A stretch of 35,504 nucleotides of DNA, taken from Alloscardovia venturai (GTDB lineage Bacteria; Actinomycetota; Actinomycetes; Actinomycetales; Bifidobacteriaceae). This document shows positions 9,008 to 18,528 of this stretch, piece by piece; position 1 is the stretch's first letter; each line of letters begins with the position of its first letter. Made by a program: the position numbers and the translations under genes. A model generated the notes under the pieces. That model had not been told where the DNA came from, searched no databases, and saw only the letters and a list, made by a program, of their open reading frames with translations. The DNA is taken from positions 1-35,504 of the forward strand of contig NZ_JBHTHQ010000026.1 of assembly GCF_042676605.1 (NCBI RefSeq). Direction: 5' to 3'.

Positions 9008-12000
9008 GTGTCTGAAAACAAAAATCAGGAACCACCACGTCTTGGTCGCCGCACAAATCAAGGCTCTCGCCGCGTTGTGCGTGCTACTGGAGCGAAAGAT
9101 TCCCAAGTTACACAGATTTCGCAGCCTTCTTTGAAGGCTACTGCAGACCCTACAGAGCAATCTCTTAAGCAAGACTTAACGTCACAGCGCACCCCTCATC
9201 CCCTTTCCTTAACAAAGCAAAAGGCTGTGCGTGAAGTAGAAGCACCACAGAGTCAGGTTTCTGCGCGCCGGAGCTCTCAGCGATACAAGCGAAACGCTCA
9301 GCAGGAGCGTATCGCCGATGAATTATTTGTTGACAAAGGCATAGAAATTGCTGATGAAGTAGCTTACGATGCACACGGTGAGAAAGAAACCACTCAAGTT
9401 AAGGTTGCTAAGGCTCAAGAGAGCCGGGACCATGACCGTTCTAATGTCGTCCTTGAGCTTCCTGAACCGCGCATACGTAAGCGCAAGCAATCCGAAGATT
9501 CACGCGCTCGCAGTGAGCAGCTACGCACTATCATATTTGAAAACCACGCAGAAAATAGTGGCAAGGTTGATACTACTGGTCGTAGAGACAGCGACAGCTT
9601 TGATAACGCGCATGAAGAGAACCGTGAGGATACTGTACGTAGCCGTTCGCGCCGAGCACATGCTGCTGTAAGTCAGATGCTAGAGTTTTCATCTTCGGAA
9701 ACTACCCACGAAGAAACTCGCACTCCAGAAGATTTCGCAGGGCGTACTCATCTCGGGCGCCCAAATCCTATGATGAGCCTTCTCTTCCAAGCGCCTGTTA
9801 TTCCGTCGCGACCGCAAACACAGAATGCTTCCGAGACGGAAGAAGACAACGAAGGTTCTCATGATGATGCGAATCGTCGAAGCCGTAGGAACCGCCGTAA
9901 TCATCACGAACATGCCGATGAGGTAATGGATACTATCTCCCAGGCTCTCGATGAGACCGAGCGTAAACGCTCCCGTGATGAGGGAGAGGATAGCTCGGAT
10001 ATGCGCGAGCAGGAGGCTACGTCTCGTCGTACTCGTCGAAGCCGTCGCTTGAATGCTGAGGAGCGTCGCGCTGCCGCAGAAGTTGAAGCTATCGAGCATG
10101 ACATTGACTTTGATGATATATCATATGAGCCAATTGAAGATGAAAGCAAGGGCGAATCAAACGATGATGAACGCGAGGCTCGTCGCCGTCGCAATCATCG
10201 TAGCTCCACGTCAATCATGCACGATGATGACGAGGATGAGTCGTTTACGACTCGCCGTCGTCGTCGCCGCCGCGGAGCAAAGAACACTGAAGATGAATCT
10301 CATGATTCAGAGGATACTGCATCAGACGTAGTAGTAAATTCGCGCTCGCGTAAGCAGCAATACATTGACGAGATTACTGATATAGAAGGCTCGACAAGGC
10401 TTGAGGCAAAACGCCAGCGCCGTCGGGACAACCGTCGTGATCGAAACCGTCAGGCAGCTCTCATCACGGAGCAAGACTTCCTCGCGCGACGTGAGGTAGT
10501 AAATCGCATCATGGTTGTGCGTGAACGCGGAACTCATACTCAGGTGTCCGTCATTGAGGATGATGTGCTTGTAGAGCACTATATCTCTGACATCGCTGAA
10601 GTTTCAGCGGTTGGAAATATTTACCAAGGTCGTGTACAGAATGTTCTTCCTTCGATGGAAGCAGCATTCGTAGATATCGGTCAGGCTCGTAACGGTGTAC
10701 TTTACGCAGGCGAAGTTAACTGGGATGCCACGCGACTCGAAGGCCAGCCACGACGCATGGAGCATGCTTTCAAGTCGGGAGATCCTGTCCTCGTGCAAGT
10801 TACGAAGGATCCTATAGGACACAAGGGAGCTCGTTTGACCTCGCAGGTGACTCTTGCAGGGAGGTTCTTGGTCCTTGTGCCGTCTGGAGGTATGACTGGA
10901 GTCAGTCGCAAACTTCCCGAACGTGAACGTGCGCGCTTGAAATCTATCGTCTCTAAGGTGGCACCAGAAGAGATGGGCGTCATCATTCGTACAGCCGCTG
11001 AGGGTGCTTCTGAAGAAGCAATTATCAAAGACCTCGAGCATTTGAAGCACCAGTGGGAGCATATCTCTCAGCAACTTGACGAGTATAAAAACTCGAAGAA
11101 GCCGCACCTGCTTCAAGGTGAGCCAGACGTCGTTATTCGAGTCATTCGCGATATTTTCAACGATGACTTTAAGAAACTCGTCGTTGAGGGTGAAGATGTG
11201 TACAACCGCATTCGCGAGTATATCGAGGCAGCTGCTCCAGACTTACTTGACCGTGTGGAGCAGTGGGATCCTCAAGATCATCAGGGCAAAGACGTCTTTG
11301 ACCGCTGGCAGATTGACTCACAGTTACGTAAGGGGATGGAGCGCCAAGTTTACTTGCCATCCGGTGGCTCGCTTGTTATTGATCGTACTGAGGCTATGAC
11401 TACTATCGACGTGAATACCGGTCGATTTATCGGTAAAGGTAAGTCGCTCGAAGAGACAGTAACGCGATGCAACTTGGAAGCTGCAGAAGAAGTTGTACGT
11501 CAGCTGCGTTTGCGCGATATCGGCGGTATGGTCATGATTGATTTCGTCGATATGGTCATGCCTGCAAATCGTGATTTGGTGCTCCGCCGACTTGTAGAGT
11601 GTCTCTCACGAGATCGCACAAAGCATCAAGTCGCAGAAGTGACTTCTCTTGGCTTAGTCCAGATGACTCGTAAGCGTGTGGGGCAAGGACTCGTAGAGGC
11701 ATTCTCTGAAGAATGCCCGACGTGTGGTGGTCGCGGATTTATCCTGCACGATGAGCCTACCGTGAACTCTCATGCTGATGATCCATATGCTATGAAGGGC
11801 GGAGATCCATTCGTCAAAACAAATAAGCATGGTCACAGTGTGTACAACCATGTTAATGATTCTGGTGATTCGTCGACAGTCCATGACCACGAAGATTTAC
11901 TCAGTACGACTGAAGAGGTAAAGAACTCTATGGCTGCAATTGCCGCAGCTGGTGCTGTGTCTTCGAATAGCAAGGATAGCAAAGACAATAAGAGCAATGA

Positions 12001-12085
12001 GGATAACGATAGTGCAAGTTCTCTCGATAGCCCCAATGCTCTCAATAGTTCAAAGAGCGATAGTCCAAAGGAAGAAGTAGAGTAG
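9008..12085 (+). CDS. rne: Ribonuclease E/G with long disordered N-terminal extension
   Basis: This endoribonuclease (1025 aa) processes rRNA and starts mRNA decay. Residues 1 to about 495 are low-complexity and charged, with Arg-rich runs such as TRRRRRRRGAK alternating with Glu/Asp/Ser stretches. The catalytic part follows: an S1 RNA-binding domain from about 530 (GNIYQGRVQNVLPSMEAAF), the DNase I-like domain with TIDVNTG (Asp801) and IDFVDM (844-849), and the zinc-link CPTCGG (Cys903, Cys906). A short Asp/Ser/Lys-rich tail ends the chain. Placing the scaffold ahead of the catalytic domain is the actinobacterial layout, the reverse of E. coli. The start is a GTG with GGGAG six bases upstream. 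Confidence 0.95.
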   Translation: MSENKNQEPPRLGRRTNQGSRRVVRATGAKDSQVTQISQPSLKATADPTEQSLKQDLTSQRTPHPLSLTKQKAVREVEAPQSQVSARRSSQRYKRNAQQERIADELFVDKGIEIADEVAYDAHGEKETTQVKVAKAQESRDHDRSNVVLELPEPRIRKRKQSEDSRARSEQLRTIIFENHAENSGKVDTTGRRDSDSFDNAHEENREDTVRSRSRRAHAAVSQMLEFSSSETTHEETRTPEDFAGRTHLGRPNPMMSLLFQAPVIPSRPQTQNASETEEDNEGSHDDANRRSRRNRRNHHEHADEVMDTISQALDETERKRSRDEGEDSSDMREQEATSRRTRRSRRLNAEERRAAAEVEAIEHDIDFDDISYEPIEDESKGESNDDEREARRRRNHRSSTSIMHDDDEDESFTTRRRRRRRGAKNTEDESHDSEDTASDVVVNSRSRKQQYIDEITDIEGSTRLEAKRQRRRDNRRDRNRQAALITEQDFLARREVVNRIMVVRERGTHTQVSVIEDDVLVEHYISDIAEVSAVGNIYQGRVQNVLPSMEAAFVDIGQARNGVLYAGEVNWDATRLEGQPRRMEHAFKSGDPVLVQVTKDPIGHKGARLTSQVTLAGRFLVLVPSGGMTGVSRKLPERERARLKSIVSKVAPEEMGVIIRTAAEGASEEAIIKDLEHLKHQWEHISQQLDEYKNSKKPHLLQGEPDVVIRVIRDIFNDDFKKLVVEGEDVYNRIREYIEAAAPDLLDRVEQWDPQDHQGKDVFDRWQIDSQLRKGMERQVYLPSGGSLVIDRTEAMTTIDVNTGRFIGKGKSLEETVTRCNLEAAEEVVRQLRLRDIGGMVMIDFVDMVMPANRDLVLRRLVECLSRDRTKHQVAEVTSLGLVQMTRKRVGQGLVEAFSEECPTCGGRGFILHDEPTVNSHADDPYAMKGGDPFVKTNKHGHSVYNHVNDSGDSSTVHDHEDLLSTTEEVKNSMAAIAAAGAVSSNSKDSKDNKSNEDNDSASSLDSPNALNSSKSDSPKEEVE

Positions 12086-12161
12086 CAAGTCCAGTGTGTT
12101 TCGTGATTTGACGGAATTCAAGTTATGCAATACATTAGATAGTTGGTGTCTTGTGAACGAC

Positions 12162-12178
12162 CTGAGCGTGATGCTCAG
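12162..12178 (+). promoter_or_regulatory. Small hairpin in the rplU leader
   Basis: CTGAGC (12162-12167) and GCTCAG (12173-12178) can pair around a 5-base loop, 54 bases before rplU. It could be part of a ribosomal protein leader or simply a spacer hairpin. I see nothing else in 12086-12231. Confidence 0.25.
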
Positions 12179-12231
12179 AGCAGTGTTTAGAAGATGAAAC
12201 GATAAAGCTTTTAAGAGGCAAAGGTAAGAAC

Positions 12232-12540
12232 ATGTACGCTATTGTGAAAGCCGGCGGCCACCAGGAAAAGGTCGAGGTAGGCGACGAATTTACCGTCAAC
12301 CGTCTTGATGCAAAGAAGGGCGATACCGTAGAGTTCCCTGTTGCACTCGTAGTTGATGGTTCTCAGGTAACCCTCGCGGCTAAGGATTTGGCAAAGGTTT
12401 CTGTCAAGGCAGAAGTTATTGACGACGAAGCTAAGGGTCCAAAGATTAACATCCAGAAGTTCAAGAACAAGACTGGTGTAGCACGCCGTAAGGGTCACCG
12501 CCAGAAGTTGACTGTTCTTAAGGTAACCTCCATCGCTTAA
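12232..12540 (+). CDS. rplU: 50S ribosomal protein L21
   Basis: L21 is a large-subunit protein that binds 23S rRNA. The 102-aa chain is full length, opening with MYAIVKAGGHQEKVEVGDEF and closing with the conserved basic GVARRKGHRQKLTVLKVTSI. A purine-rich AAAGG lies upstream of the ATG. It is followed 44 bp later by rpmA, the near-universal rplU-rpmA pair, which continues into obgE. Confidence 0.98.
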   Translation: MYAIVKAGGHQEKVEVGDEFTVNRLDAKKGDTVEFPVALVVDGSQVTLAAKDLAKVSVKAEVIDDEAKGPKINIQKFKNKTGVARRKGHRQKLTVLKVTSIA

Positions 12541-12584
12541 TGCGGTAAGAGAACCCGAATTCATTCTTTCGAAAGGAATTAGTC

Positions 12585-12836
12585 ATGGCACATAAGAAAG
12601 GTGCGGCAAGTACCCGCAACGGTCGCGATTCGAATCCTCAATACTTGGGTGTAAAGAAGTTTGGCGGCGAAGCAGTAGTAGCAGGCAACATCATCGTTCG
12701 CCAGCGCGGTACTAAGTTCCATGCAGGTCAGAACGTTGGTCTCGGCAAGGATCACACTCTCTTTGCTCTCGCAAACGGTACTGTGAAGTTCGGTACTCGT
12801 CATGATCGCAAGGTTGTAGACGTTATTTCCGAGTAG
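12585..12836 (+). CDS. rpmA: 50S ribosomal protein L27
   Basis: L27 sits at the peptidyl transferase centre. The 83-aa protein starts MAHKKGAASTRNGRDSNPQ, with the short N-terminus typical of actinobacteria and proteobacteria and no cleavable extension of the Firmicutes kind. The conserved LGVKKFGGEAVVAGNIIVRQ and HAGQNVGLGKDHTLFA segments follow. GAAAGGA lies at good distance before the ATG. A terminator directly follows. Confidence 0.98.
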   Translation: MAHKKGAASTRNGRDSNPQYLGVKKFGGEAVVAGNIIVRQRGTKFHAGQNVGLGKDHTLFALANGTVKFGTRHDRKVVDVISE

Positions 12837-12852
12837 TTCGGAAATGGTATAG

Positions 12853-12880
12853 AGCCGCGCCCGTTTGAGCGCGGCTTTTT
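12853..12880 (+). terminator. Rho-independent terminator after rpmA
   Basis: AGCCGCGC (12853-12860) pairs with GCGCGGCT (12869-12876), then five T. It separates the ribosomal protein pair from obgE, which lies about 50 bp downstream. Partial read-through would still allow co-expression. Confidence 0.9.
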
Positions 12881-12928
12881 GCATATAGAGCGGTTTTATG
12901 CTGCAAGCAAGATTCTAAGGATGAGGAT

Positions 12929-14677
12929 ATGAGTGACTTTGTAGATCGCGTCACTGTACACGTCAAGGGTGGCGACGGTGGTAATGGCGCAGCGTCAATT
13001 CGCCGTGAGAAGTACAAGCCACTGGCAGGCCCTGACGGTGGTGATGGTGGTGACGGTGGAAGTGTCATCGTTGTCGCAGATCCCAATACGACATCGTTGC
13101 TCGACTACCGCTTTATGCCACACCGTAGTGCACCGAATGGGACTATGGGCAAAGGTGATGATAAAGACGGTTCGCAGGGTGCTGACCTCATCCTTCCTGT
13201 TCCTGTCGGGACGGTTATATTCTCTTCAAAGCGCGTATCTCACGGTGATAGTGCAGCCACTGGGCGTACAGATACTGTCATCTCAGCGGCAAAACATAAG
13301 AATGATGAGATGCTTGCTGACTTGGCGCATGAGGGTGACCGTTATGTCGTGGCACAAGGAGGTGTCGGCGGGCTAGGGAACCGTTCGCTGGCAAATAAGC
13401 AGCGTCGTGCTCCAGGTTTTGCATTGCTTGGTGAGCCCGGTGAAGAGCGCGACGTAATTTTTGAATTAAAATCCATTGCAGACGTAGCGCTCGTAGGGTA
13501 TCCATCCGCTGGTAAGTCCTCCCTCGTTGCAACTCTTTCTGCTGCGCGACCAAAAATCGCAGATTATCCTTTCACGACGTTAGTTCCTAATCTCGGAGTA
13601 GTTGACACAGGTGATAAGCGTTTTACGATAGCGGACGTTCCGGGACTGATTCCGGGAGCTGCTCAGGGTAAAGGGCTAGGACTTGAGTTCCTTCGCCATA
13701 TTGAACGCACCGAAGTTATTGCTCACGTGATTGATTGTGCAACTCTAGAGGCAGATCGTGACCCTATGAGTGATTATGAGGCACTAGAAAATGAACTAGC
13801 GCAGTACGCTGACCAACTCGACATACCGTTAGGAGCTATTCCGCTTACTCAGCGTCCTCGCATCATTATCTTAAACAAGGCAGATGTTCCTGAAGCTAAG
13901 GAGCTCGCAGAGTTCGTGAAACCAGACTTTGAGAAGCTTGGGCTTAAGGTATTCATCATTTCGACTGCATCCCATGAAGGTCTCAAGCAACTTACCTATG
14001 CATTAAGCACTATGGTCGAAGAGGCACGTGCCCAGATTAAAGTACAGACCGAGCAAGCTAGCGAAGAACGTATAGTGATCCGCCCATTGGAGCGTAAGCG
14101 TCGCAGCCCAAAGGAAGTGGGCTTAGGCTACGACTTCGAGATCGTGCGCGAACAAGATCATGATGGGCACTTCTGGTTTACTGTGACTGGCGACAAACCT
14201 GAGCGCTGGGTACGCCAAACGAACTTTGATAATGAAGAGGCGGTAGGTTATCTTGCAGATCGACTTGCGCGCTTGGGGGTAGAAGATGCTTTGCGCGCGA
14301 AAGGCGCTCGTGTAGGCGACGAGGTACATATCGGACGAGGAGAAAGCGCCGTAGCATTTGATTGGGATCCAACCATTCAGGCCGGTGCTGAGATGCTTGA
14401 CGGAGGCCCACATTCCCGCCGTGGGCACGACGTTCGTCTCGAGGAAGCAGAAGGGCTGAACCGTCGTCGTACGAATAGCGAACGTCGCCGTCAGTATCAT
14501 GAATGGATGGATGCGAAAACCGCAGTTCGCGAAGCAATGGCTGCTGAGCGAAAGACGGGGCACTGGGCAGATCCGACTCGTAATGATGACCCGGAAGGTG
14601 CTCAGGACTTCCTTAAGCAGTTTGACGACAACAGCGAGAGCAACACGAACGTGACTAGCACAGGTGACGAGGTATGA
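12929..14677 (+). CDS. obgE: GTPase ObgE/CgtA
   Basis: This ribosome-associated GTPase is needed for 50S assembly and growth control. The 582-aa chain has the Gly-rich Obg domain first (VKGGDGGNGAASIRREKY, DGGDGGDGGSVIVVAD), then the G domain with the P-loop GYPSAGKSS at 190-198, DVPGLIPGAAQGKGLG (switch II) and LNKAD (G4). A C-terminal OCT domain lies at roughly 380-470, followed by a charged tail of about 100 residues rich in Arg, Glu and Asp. The AGGATGAGGA before the ATG is an acceptable Shine-Dalgarno. The stop overlaps the proB start by four bases (ATGA), which suggests translational coupling. Confidence 0.96.
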   Translation: MSDFVDRVTVHVKGGDGGNGAASIRREKYKPLAGPDGGDGGDGGSVIVVADPNTTSLLDYRFMPHRSAPNGTMGKGDDKDGSQGADLILPVPVGTVIFSSKRVSHGDSAATGRTDTVISAAKHKNDEMLADLAHEGDRYVVAQGGVGGLGNRSLANKQRRAPGFALLGEPGEERDVIFELKSIADVALVGYPSAGKSSLVATLSAARPKIADYPFTTLVPNLGVVDTGDKRFTIADVPGLIPGAAQGKGLGLEFLRHIERTEVIAHVIDCATLEADRDPMSDYEALENELAQYADQLDIPLGAIPLTQRPRIIILNKADVPEAKELAEFVKPDFEKLGLKVFIISTASHEGLKQLTYALSTMVEEARAQIKVQTEQASEERIVIRPLERKRRSPKEVGLGYDFEIVREQDHDGHFWFTVTGDKPERWVRQTNFDNEEAVGYLADRLARLGVEDALRAKGARVGDEVHIGRGESAVAFDWDPTIQAGAEMLDGGPHSRRGHDVRLEEAEGLNRRRTNSERRRQYHEWMDAKTAVREAMAAERKTGHWADPTRNDDPEGAQDFLKQFDDNSESNTNVTSTGDEV

Positions 14678-15810
14678 ATGAATCCCAAACTCGTGACAAG
14701 ATTCGCTCCGCGCACACGATTGTAGTTAAGGTCGGTTCAAGCTCATTAACGTCGAAGGCTGGTCTTTTGGACCCCGGGAAATTGTCGAGACTCGTAAGCG
14801 CACTATGTGCGGGTATACAGTCTGGAGCGCGCATAGTTCTTGTGTCCTCAGGATCTGTGGCTGCTGGACTAAGGCCGTTGGGTTTCGACAGTCGTCCAGA
14901 TGACTCGGTATCTCGTCAAGCTGCCGCATCGGTAGGTCAAGGTCTGCTCATGGCGGAGTATGAGAAGGCGTTCTCGCGATTTGGCATAAGAGTTGGGCAA
15001 GTGTTGATGTCTGCCTCAGATACGATGAGGTCGTCGCGTTATCGCAATGTGCACAACACCATTGAACGACTTCTTGAGTTGGGGGTCGTGCCTATCGTCA
15101 ACGAAAATGACACTTTGGTGACGTCTGAAGTCAAGTTTGGCGACAATGATCATCTCAGCGCTCTCGTAGCGCAAATTGCTAGGGCACAAGCTCTAGTTAT
15201 CCTTTCTGACGTTGATGGACTTTATACGGCTCCTCCTACTAATCCGCACGCAGTGCGTAGGACGTTCGTTAAAAATGCTATTCGTGATGTTGATGATTCC
15301 AGCATTTCTGGTGCAGGATCTGCCGTGGGGACGGGCGGAATGGTGACAAAGATTGATGCCATACGCATCGCTACAGCCTCAGGAATCCCTTGCCTTTTGA
15401 CCTCGACGCGTAATACAGGTCCAGCGGTTATGGGCGACTGCGTGGGCACGGCGTTCGCTCCTCTGCGCGAACGAGTAAGTTCACGGCGACTGTGGATAGG
15501 GTACGCTTCTCACCCGCAAGGAACTATCGTGGTAGACGACGGAGCGGCTCGCGCTATCTTGACGGGGAAACCAAGCCTGCTTGCAGTAGGCACTCTTGGT
15601 GCGGAAGGTGACTTCTCTGCCGGAGCTCCCGTGTGGGTAGCTGATGAGTCGGGACGTAGGATTGCTCGTGGTCTTTCAGCATTTGATTGCGATGACATCG
15701 TGTCGCTTGCAGGCAAAAATACTGAGCAGATTGAGCGTTTTCTCGGATCTGAATTTGCGCGTCCCATTATTCATAGAGACGATTTGGTTCTCGTAAATGG
15801 AGCGCAATAA
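14674..15810 (+). CDS. proB: Glutamate 5-kinase
   Basis: ProB phosphorylates glutamate to start proline biosynthesis. The 378-aa protein has the amino acid kinase domain first: VVKVGSSSLTS near residue 17, SSGSVAAGLRPLGF, NENDTLV, FGDNDHLSALVA and the GTGGMVTKIDAIRIA region. A PUA domain follows from about 275 (GTIVVDDGAARAI). It starts inside the obgE stop (ATGA overlap), so expression depends on ObgE translation. The proA partner is not in the window. The following aminotransferase frame starts at or just beyond the end of proB. Confidence 0.95.
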   Translation: MNESQTRDKIRSAHTIVVKVGSSSLTSKAGLLDPGKLSRLVSALCAGIQSGARIVLVSSGSVAAGLRPLGFDSRPDDSVSRQAAASVGQGLLMAEYEKAFSRFGIRVGQVLMSASDTMRSSRYRNVHNTIERLLELGVVPIVNENDTLVTSEVKFGDNDHLSALVAQIARAQALVILSDVDGLYTAPPTNPHAVRRTFVKNAIRDVDDSSISGAGSAVGTGGMVTKIDAIRIATASGIPCLLTSTRNTGPAVMGDCVGTAFAPLRERVSSRRLWIGYASHPQGTIVVDDGAARAILTGKPSLLAVGTLGAEGDFSAGAPVWVADESGRRIARGLSAFDCDDIVSLAGKNTEQIERFLGSEFARPIIHRDDLVLVNGAQ

Positions 15811-15820
15811 ACTGTGCATT

Positions 15821-17029
15821 ATGGCACAGTTAAGCACTCGTATCACGAACGTGGCACCATCCGCCACCCTTGAAGTCGATTTGAAGGCAAAGGCGCTCAA
15901 AGCACAGGGCGTGGATATCATCGGTTTTGGTGCTGGAGAGCCGAACTTTCCTACGCCTTCGCCAATTGTGGAGGCTGCTGTAGAAGCTGCACGCGATGCA
16001 AAAAATCATCGTTACACTGCTACTCCGGGGCTTCCGGAGCTTCGAGAAGCTATAGCGCAAAAGACGAAGCGTGATAGTGGATATGATGTAAATCCAAGCC
16101 ACATCGTGGTAACGAATGGCGGGAAACAAGCGGTATATTCCAGTTTCCAAGTAATCCTTGACGAGGGTGATGAAGTTATCGTTCCTACGCCGTGCTGGGT
16201 TACGTACCCTGAAGCTATTAAGCTCGCAGCAGGTACCCCAGTTGAAGTTTTTGCGGGTGCAGAGCAGCGTTTTGAACCTACCATTGAACAAATCGAAGCT
16301 GCTCGAACTGAGAAAACCAAAGCGATTATCGTAAACTCTCCCAATAATCCAACTGGCGCAGTATGGTCAGCTGAAACTTTGAAAGCAATCGCTCGTTGGG
16401 CTATCGAGCATGACGTATGGGTTATCACAGATGAAATCTATGAACACATGATTTACGATGGCAAAAAGACTGACTATATCGGTGCTCTCGTGCCTGAAGT
16501 TCGTGATAGACTCATCGTGCTTAATGGTGTAGCAAAGACGTATGCCATGACTGGGTGGCGCGTAGGCTGGCTCATCGGTCCTGAAAATGTGGCCAAGGCA
16601 GTAGGGAAGCTCCAGGGACACTTGACATCTAACGTCTCAAATGTCCCGCAGCGCGCGGCGCTAGCAGCAGTGTCTGGAGATTTGACTGCTGTTGAGATGA
16701 TGCGTGAGGCCTTTGATAAGCGTCGTCATGCAATTGTGAGTGCGCTTAACGATATGACAGGGGTGACATGCGCTCTTCCAGCTGGTGCTTTTTATGCGTT
16801 TGCTGATTTTTCGCGGCTTCTTGGCAAACCATTAGGCAAGAAGCAGACTGTCTGTGAAAATACGGTAGAGCTTGCAGCACTCATTCTCGATGAAGTACAT
16901 GTGGCAGCGGTTCCAGGTGAAGGGTTTAGTGCACCGGGGTATATTCGTTTCTCTTACGCGCTCGCTGACGATGACTTGGCTGAGGGAATGCGTCGACTAA
17001 AGCAGTGGTTGGCGGCGTACGAAGGCTAG
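15821..17029 (+). CDS. aspC: Class I/II PLP aminotransferase, probable aspartate aminotransferase
   Basis: This fold-type I aminotransferase of 402 aa probably interconverts aspartate and oxaloacetate with glutamate and 2-oxoglutarate. Visible marks are IGFGAGEPNFPTP near the start, NGGKQAVYSSFQVIL, NSPNNPTGAVW (Asn binding PLP), DEIYEHMIYDG, and VAKTYAMTGWRVGW with the Schiff-base lysine (K239 from this start). FSAPGYIRFSYA near the end holds the carboxylate-binding Arg. The frame opens at ATG 15797, overlapping proB. I chose ATG 15821 because MAQLSTRITNVAPSATLEVD matches where homologues begin, but neither start has a clear Shine-Dalgarno. The symbol is by family similarity; prephenate aminotransferase activity cannot be excluded. 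Confidence 0.88.
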   Translation: MAQLSTRITNVAPSATLEVDLKAKALKAQGVDIIGFGAGEPNFPTPSPIVEAAVEAARDAKNHRYTATPGLPELREAIAQKTKRDSGYDVNPSHIVVTNGGKQAVYSSFQVILDEGDEVIVPTPCWVTYPEAIKLAAGTPVEVFAGAEQRFEPTIEQIEAARTEKTKAIIVNSPNNPTGAVWSAETLKAIARWAIEHDVWVITDEIYEHMIYDGKKTDYIGALVPEVRDRLIVLNGVAKTYAMTGWRVGWLIGPENVAKAVGKLQGHLTSNVSNVPQRAALAAVSGDLTAVEMMREAFDKRRHAIVSALNDMTGVTCALPAGAFYAFADFSRLLGKPLGKKQTVCENTVELAALILDEVHVAAVPGEGFSAPGYIRFSYALADDDLAEGMRRLKQWLAAYEG

Positions 17030-17207
17030 TGGTGGAGCAGCGGCTGGCAATGTTCGTTAAGTGGATGATGATGCGATTAGACGAAATCCCTAAATCGCGA
17101 TAGACTAGACATTCGGCGGTTCGCCGCACGACATTGTCATTAGTCCGGAGGGCTTGTCACAATATAAAGGCAATCCTGTGGATTGTGTACGATGTACACG
17201 TAGACTT

Positions 17208-17280
17208 AGGGGTCTGGCGCAATTGGTAGCGCAACGGTCTCCAAAACCGTAGGTTGTGGGTTCGAGTCCCGCGGCCCCTG
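17208..17280 (+). tRNA. tRNA-Trp (anticodon CCA)
   Basis: A complete 73-base cloverleaf. The acceptor stem is AGGGGTC with GGCCCCT (one G-U) plus discriminator G. The anticodon stem ACGGT/ACCGT encloses loop CTCCAAA, with anticodon CCA at 17241-17243. The T arm is GTGGG/TTCGAGT/CCCGC. CCA is not encoded. Its place right before secE-nusG is a familiar arrangement. The 178 bp before it (17030-17207) hold a CGGCG/CGCCG hairpin but no gene. Confidence 0.96.
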
Positions 17281-17325
17281 CTCATGCAGCGAGAGCTGCA
17301 CACTTTGTAAAGTAAGGATTGCATC

Positions 17326-17559
17326 ATGGCTCATACTGAGAGCAAAAAGGCTGCGAAAGTACGCAAGCCAAATGTTTTCGTTCGCATTGGTATGTTCATC
17401 CGTCAGATGTTCCAAGAGCTTTCTAAAGTGGTTGCTCCGTCCGGCAAGGAACTTCTTGGCTGGTCTGTTGCAGTATTTATCTTCGTTGTTTTGTTGATGG
17501 TGTTCATTACGGCACTGGATTATGGACTTGGCCAACTGATGGTCACACTTTTTGGCTAA
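17326..17559 (+). CDS. secE: Preprotein translocase subunit SecE
   Basis: SecE is an essential small subunit of the SecYEG channel. The 77-aa protein has a basic N-terminus, the amphipathic FIRQMFQELSKVVAPSGKELLGW segment of the family and one membrane helix (about 46-66, WSVAVFIFVVLLMVFITAL). This is the single-span form usual outside enterobacteria. AAGTAAGGA precedes the ATG. It sits between tRNA-Trp and nusG, the standard order. Confidence 0.96.
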   Translation: MAHTESKKAAKVRKPNVFVRIGMFIRQMFQELSKVVAPSGKELLGWSVAVFIFVVLLMVFITALDYGLGQLMVTLFG

Positions 17560-17621
17560 TGAGATTGAATTAGCCTATGGAATCGTAATCGTTTATTTGA
17601 ATTTAGGTGTGATAGATAATC

Positions 17622-18419
17622 ATGACTGAGAATATGGAAGACACGCAGGAAGAGCCTGTAGAGTCTGTAGAAGTATCAACAGATCCAGTTTCTACGGAAA
17701 ATACTGAGAATACTGAGGAAGTTGTAGCTGACAGTGCAGCGGATAATGCGGCTGATGATCAGACTTCAGCGCAAGAGTCTAGCGATACAGATGATGATCT
17801 CGATCCCGGCGAAAAGGCAGTAGCTGATTTTTCTCGGTCTTTGCGTTCACTTGAGGGTAAGTGGTACGTGCTTCACACGTACTCCGGTTACGAGAAACGC
17901 GTGAAGATGAATGTAGAGTCTCGCGCAGCTTCTTTCGGTTTGGAAGACCAGATTTTCCAGGTGGAAGTACCTATGGAAGAGGTCGAGCAGCACACTGAAA
18001 AAGGCAAGAAGATCGTCAACCGCGTGCGTATCCCAGGCTATGTTTTGATTCGTATGTGGGATGATGAGGATGCTCGCCGTATCGTGCGCGAGACTGAGGG
18101 CGTGACTGGTTTTGTCGGTAATGGTGGCGAACCTGCACCGCTGACTCGCAAGGAAGTCGTCTCCATGATGGCGCCAATGATTCGCTCCGAAGCGCTCAAG
18201 GAAGCTGGAGACCAGCCAAATCGCAAGAAGGCACGTAAGATCGAAGTAAGCTTTACAGTAGGCGAATCGGTCACGGTTACCGATGGCCCATTCGCTACGA
18301 TGCCGGCAGTTATCTCTGAAATTAACGCTGAAGCTCAAAAGCTTTCCGTGCTCGTATCTATCTTCGGTCGCGATACACCTGTAGAGCTAGGCTTCGAGCA
18401 GGTTGAAAAAATCGACTAA
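17622..18419 (+). CDS. nusG: Transcription termination/antitermination factor NusG
   Basis: NusG binds RNA polymerase and couples it to Rho or the ribosome. The 265-aa protein carries an acidic extension of about 75 residues (Glu, Asp, Thr, Ser-rich), common in actinobacterial NusG. The NGN domain begins at KWYVLHTYSGYEKRVKMN and includes the RIPGYVLIRM turn and TGFVGNGGEPAPL. A C-terminal KOW domain follows (VGESVTVTDGPFATMPAVISEI). A strong terminator lies 42 bp beyond the stop. Confidence 0.97.
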   Translation: MTENMEDTQEEPVESVEVSTDPVSTENTENTEEVVADSAADNAADDQTSAQESSDTDDDLDPGEKAVADFSRSLRSLEGKWYVLHTYSGYEKRVKMNVESRAASFGLEDQIFQVEVPMEEVEQHTEKGKKIVNRVRIPGYVLIRMWDDEDARRIVRETEGVTGFVGNGGEPAPLTRKEVVSMMAPMIRSEALKEAGDQPNRKKARKIEVSFTVGESVTVTDGPFATMPAVISEINAEAQKLSVLVSIFGRDTPVELGFEQVEKID

Positions 18420-18460
18420 AAGATGTAGACGAGTTTTTACAAATCAGTTTTTTTGTCACT

Positions 18461-18497
18461 AATGGCGATGAAAATACCATTTTCATCGCCATTTTTT
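18461..18497 (+). terminator. Rho-independent terminator after nusG
   Basis: A perfect 15-bp inverted repeat (18461-18475 with 18479-18493) around a 3-base loop, followed by a T run. It ends the secE-nusG transcript and isolates the adhesin gene that follows. Confidence 0.93.
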
Positions 18498-18528
18498 GTA
18501 TAAAAGTATTAATATATAGCTGATGCTC

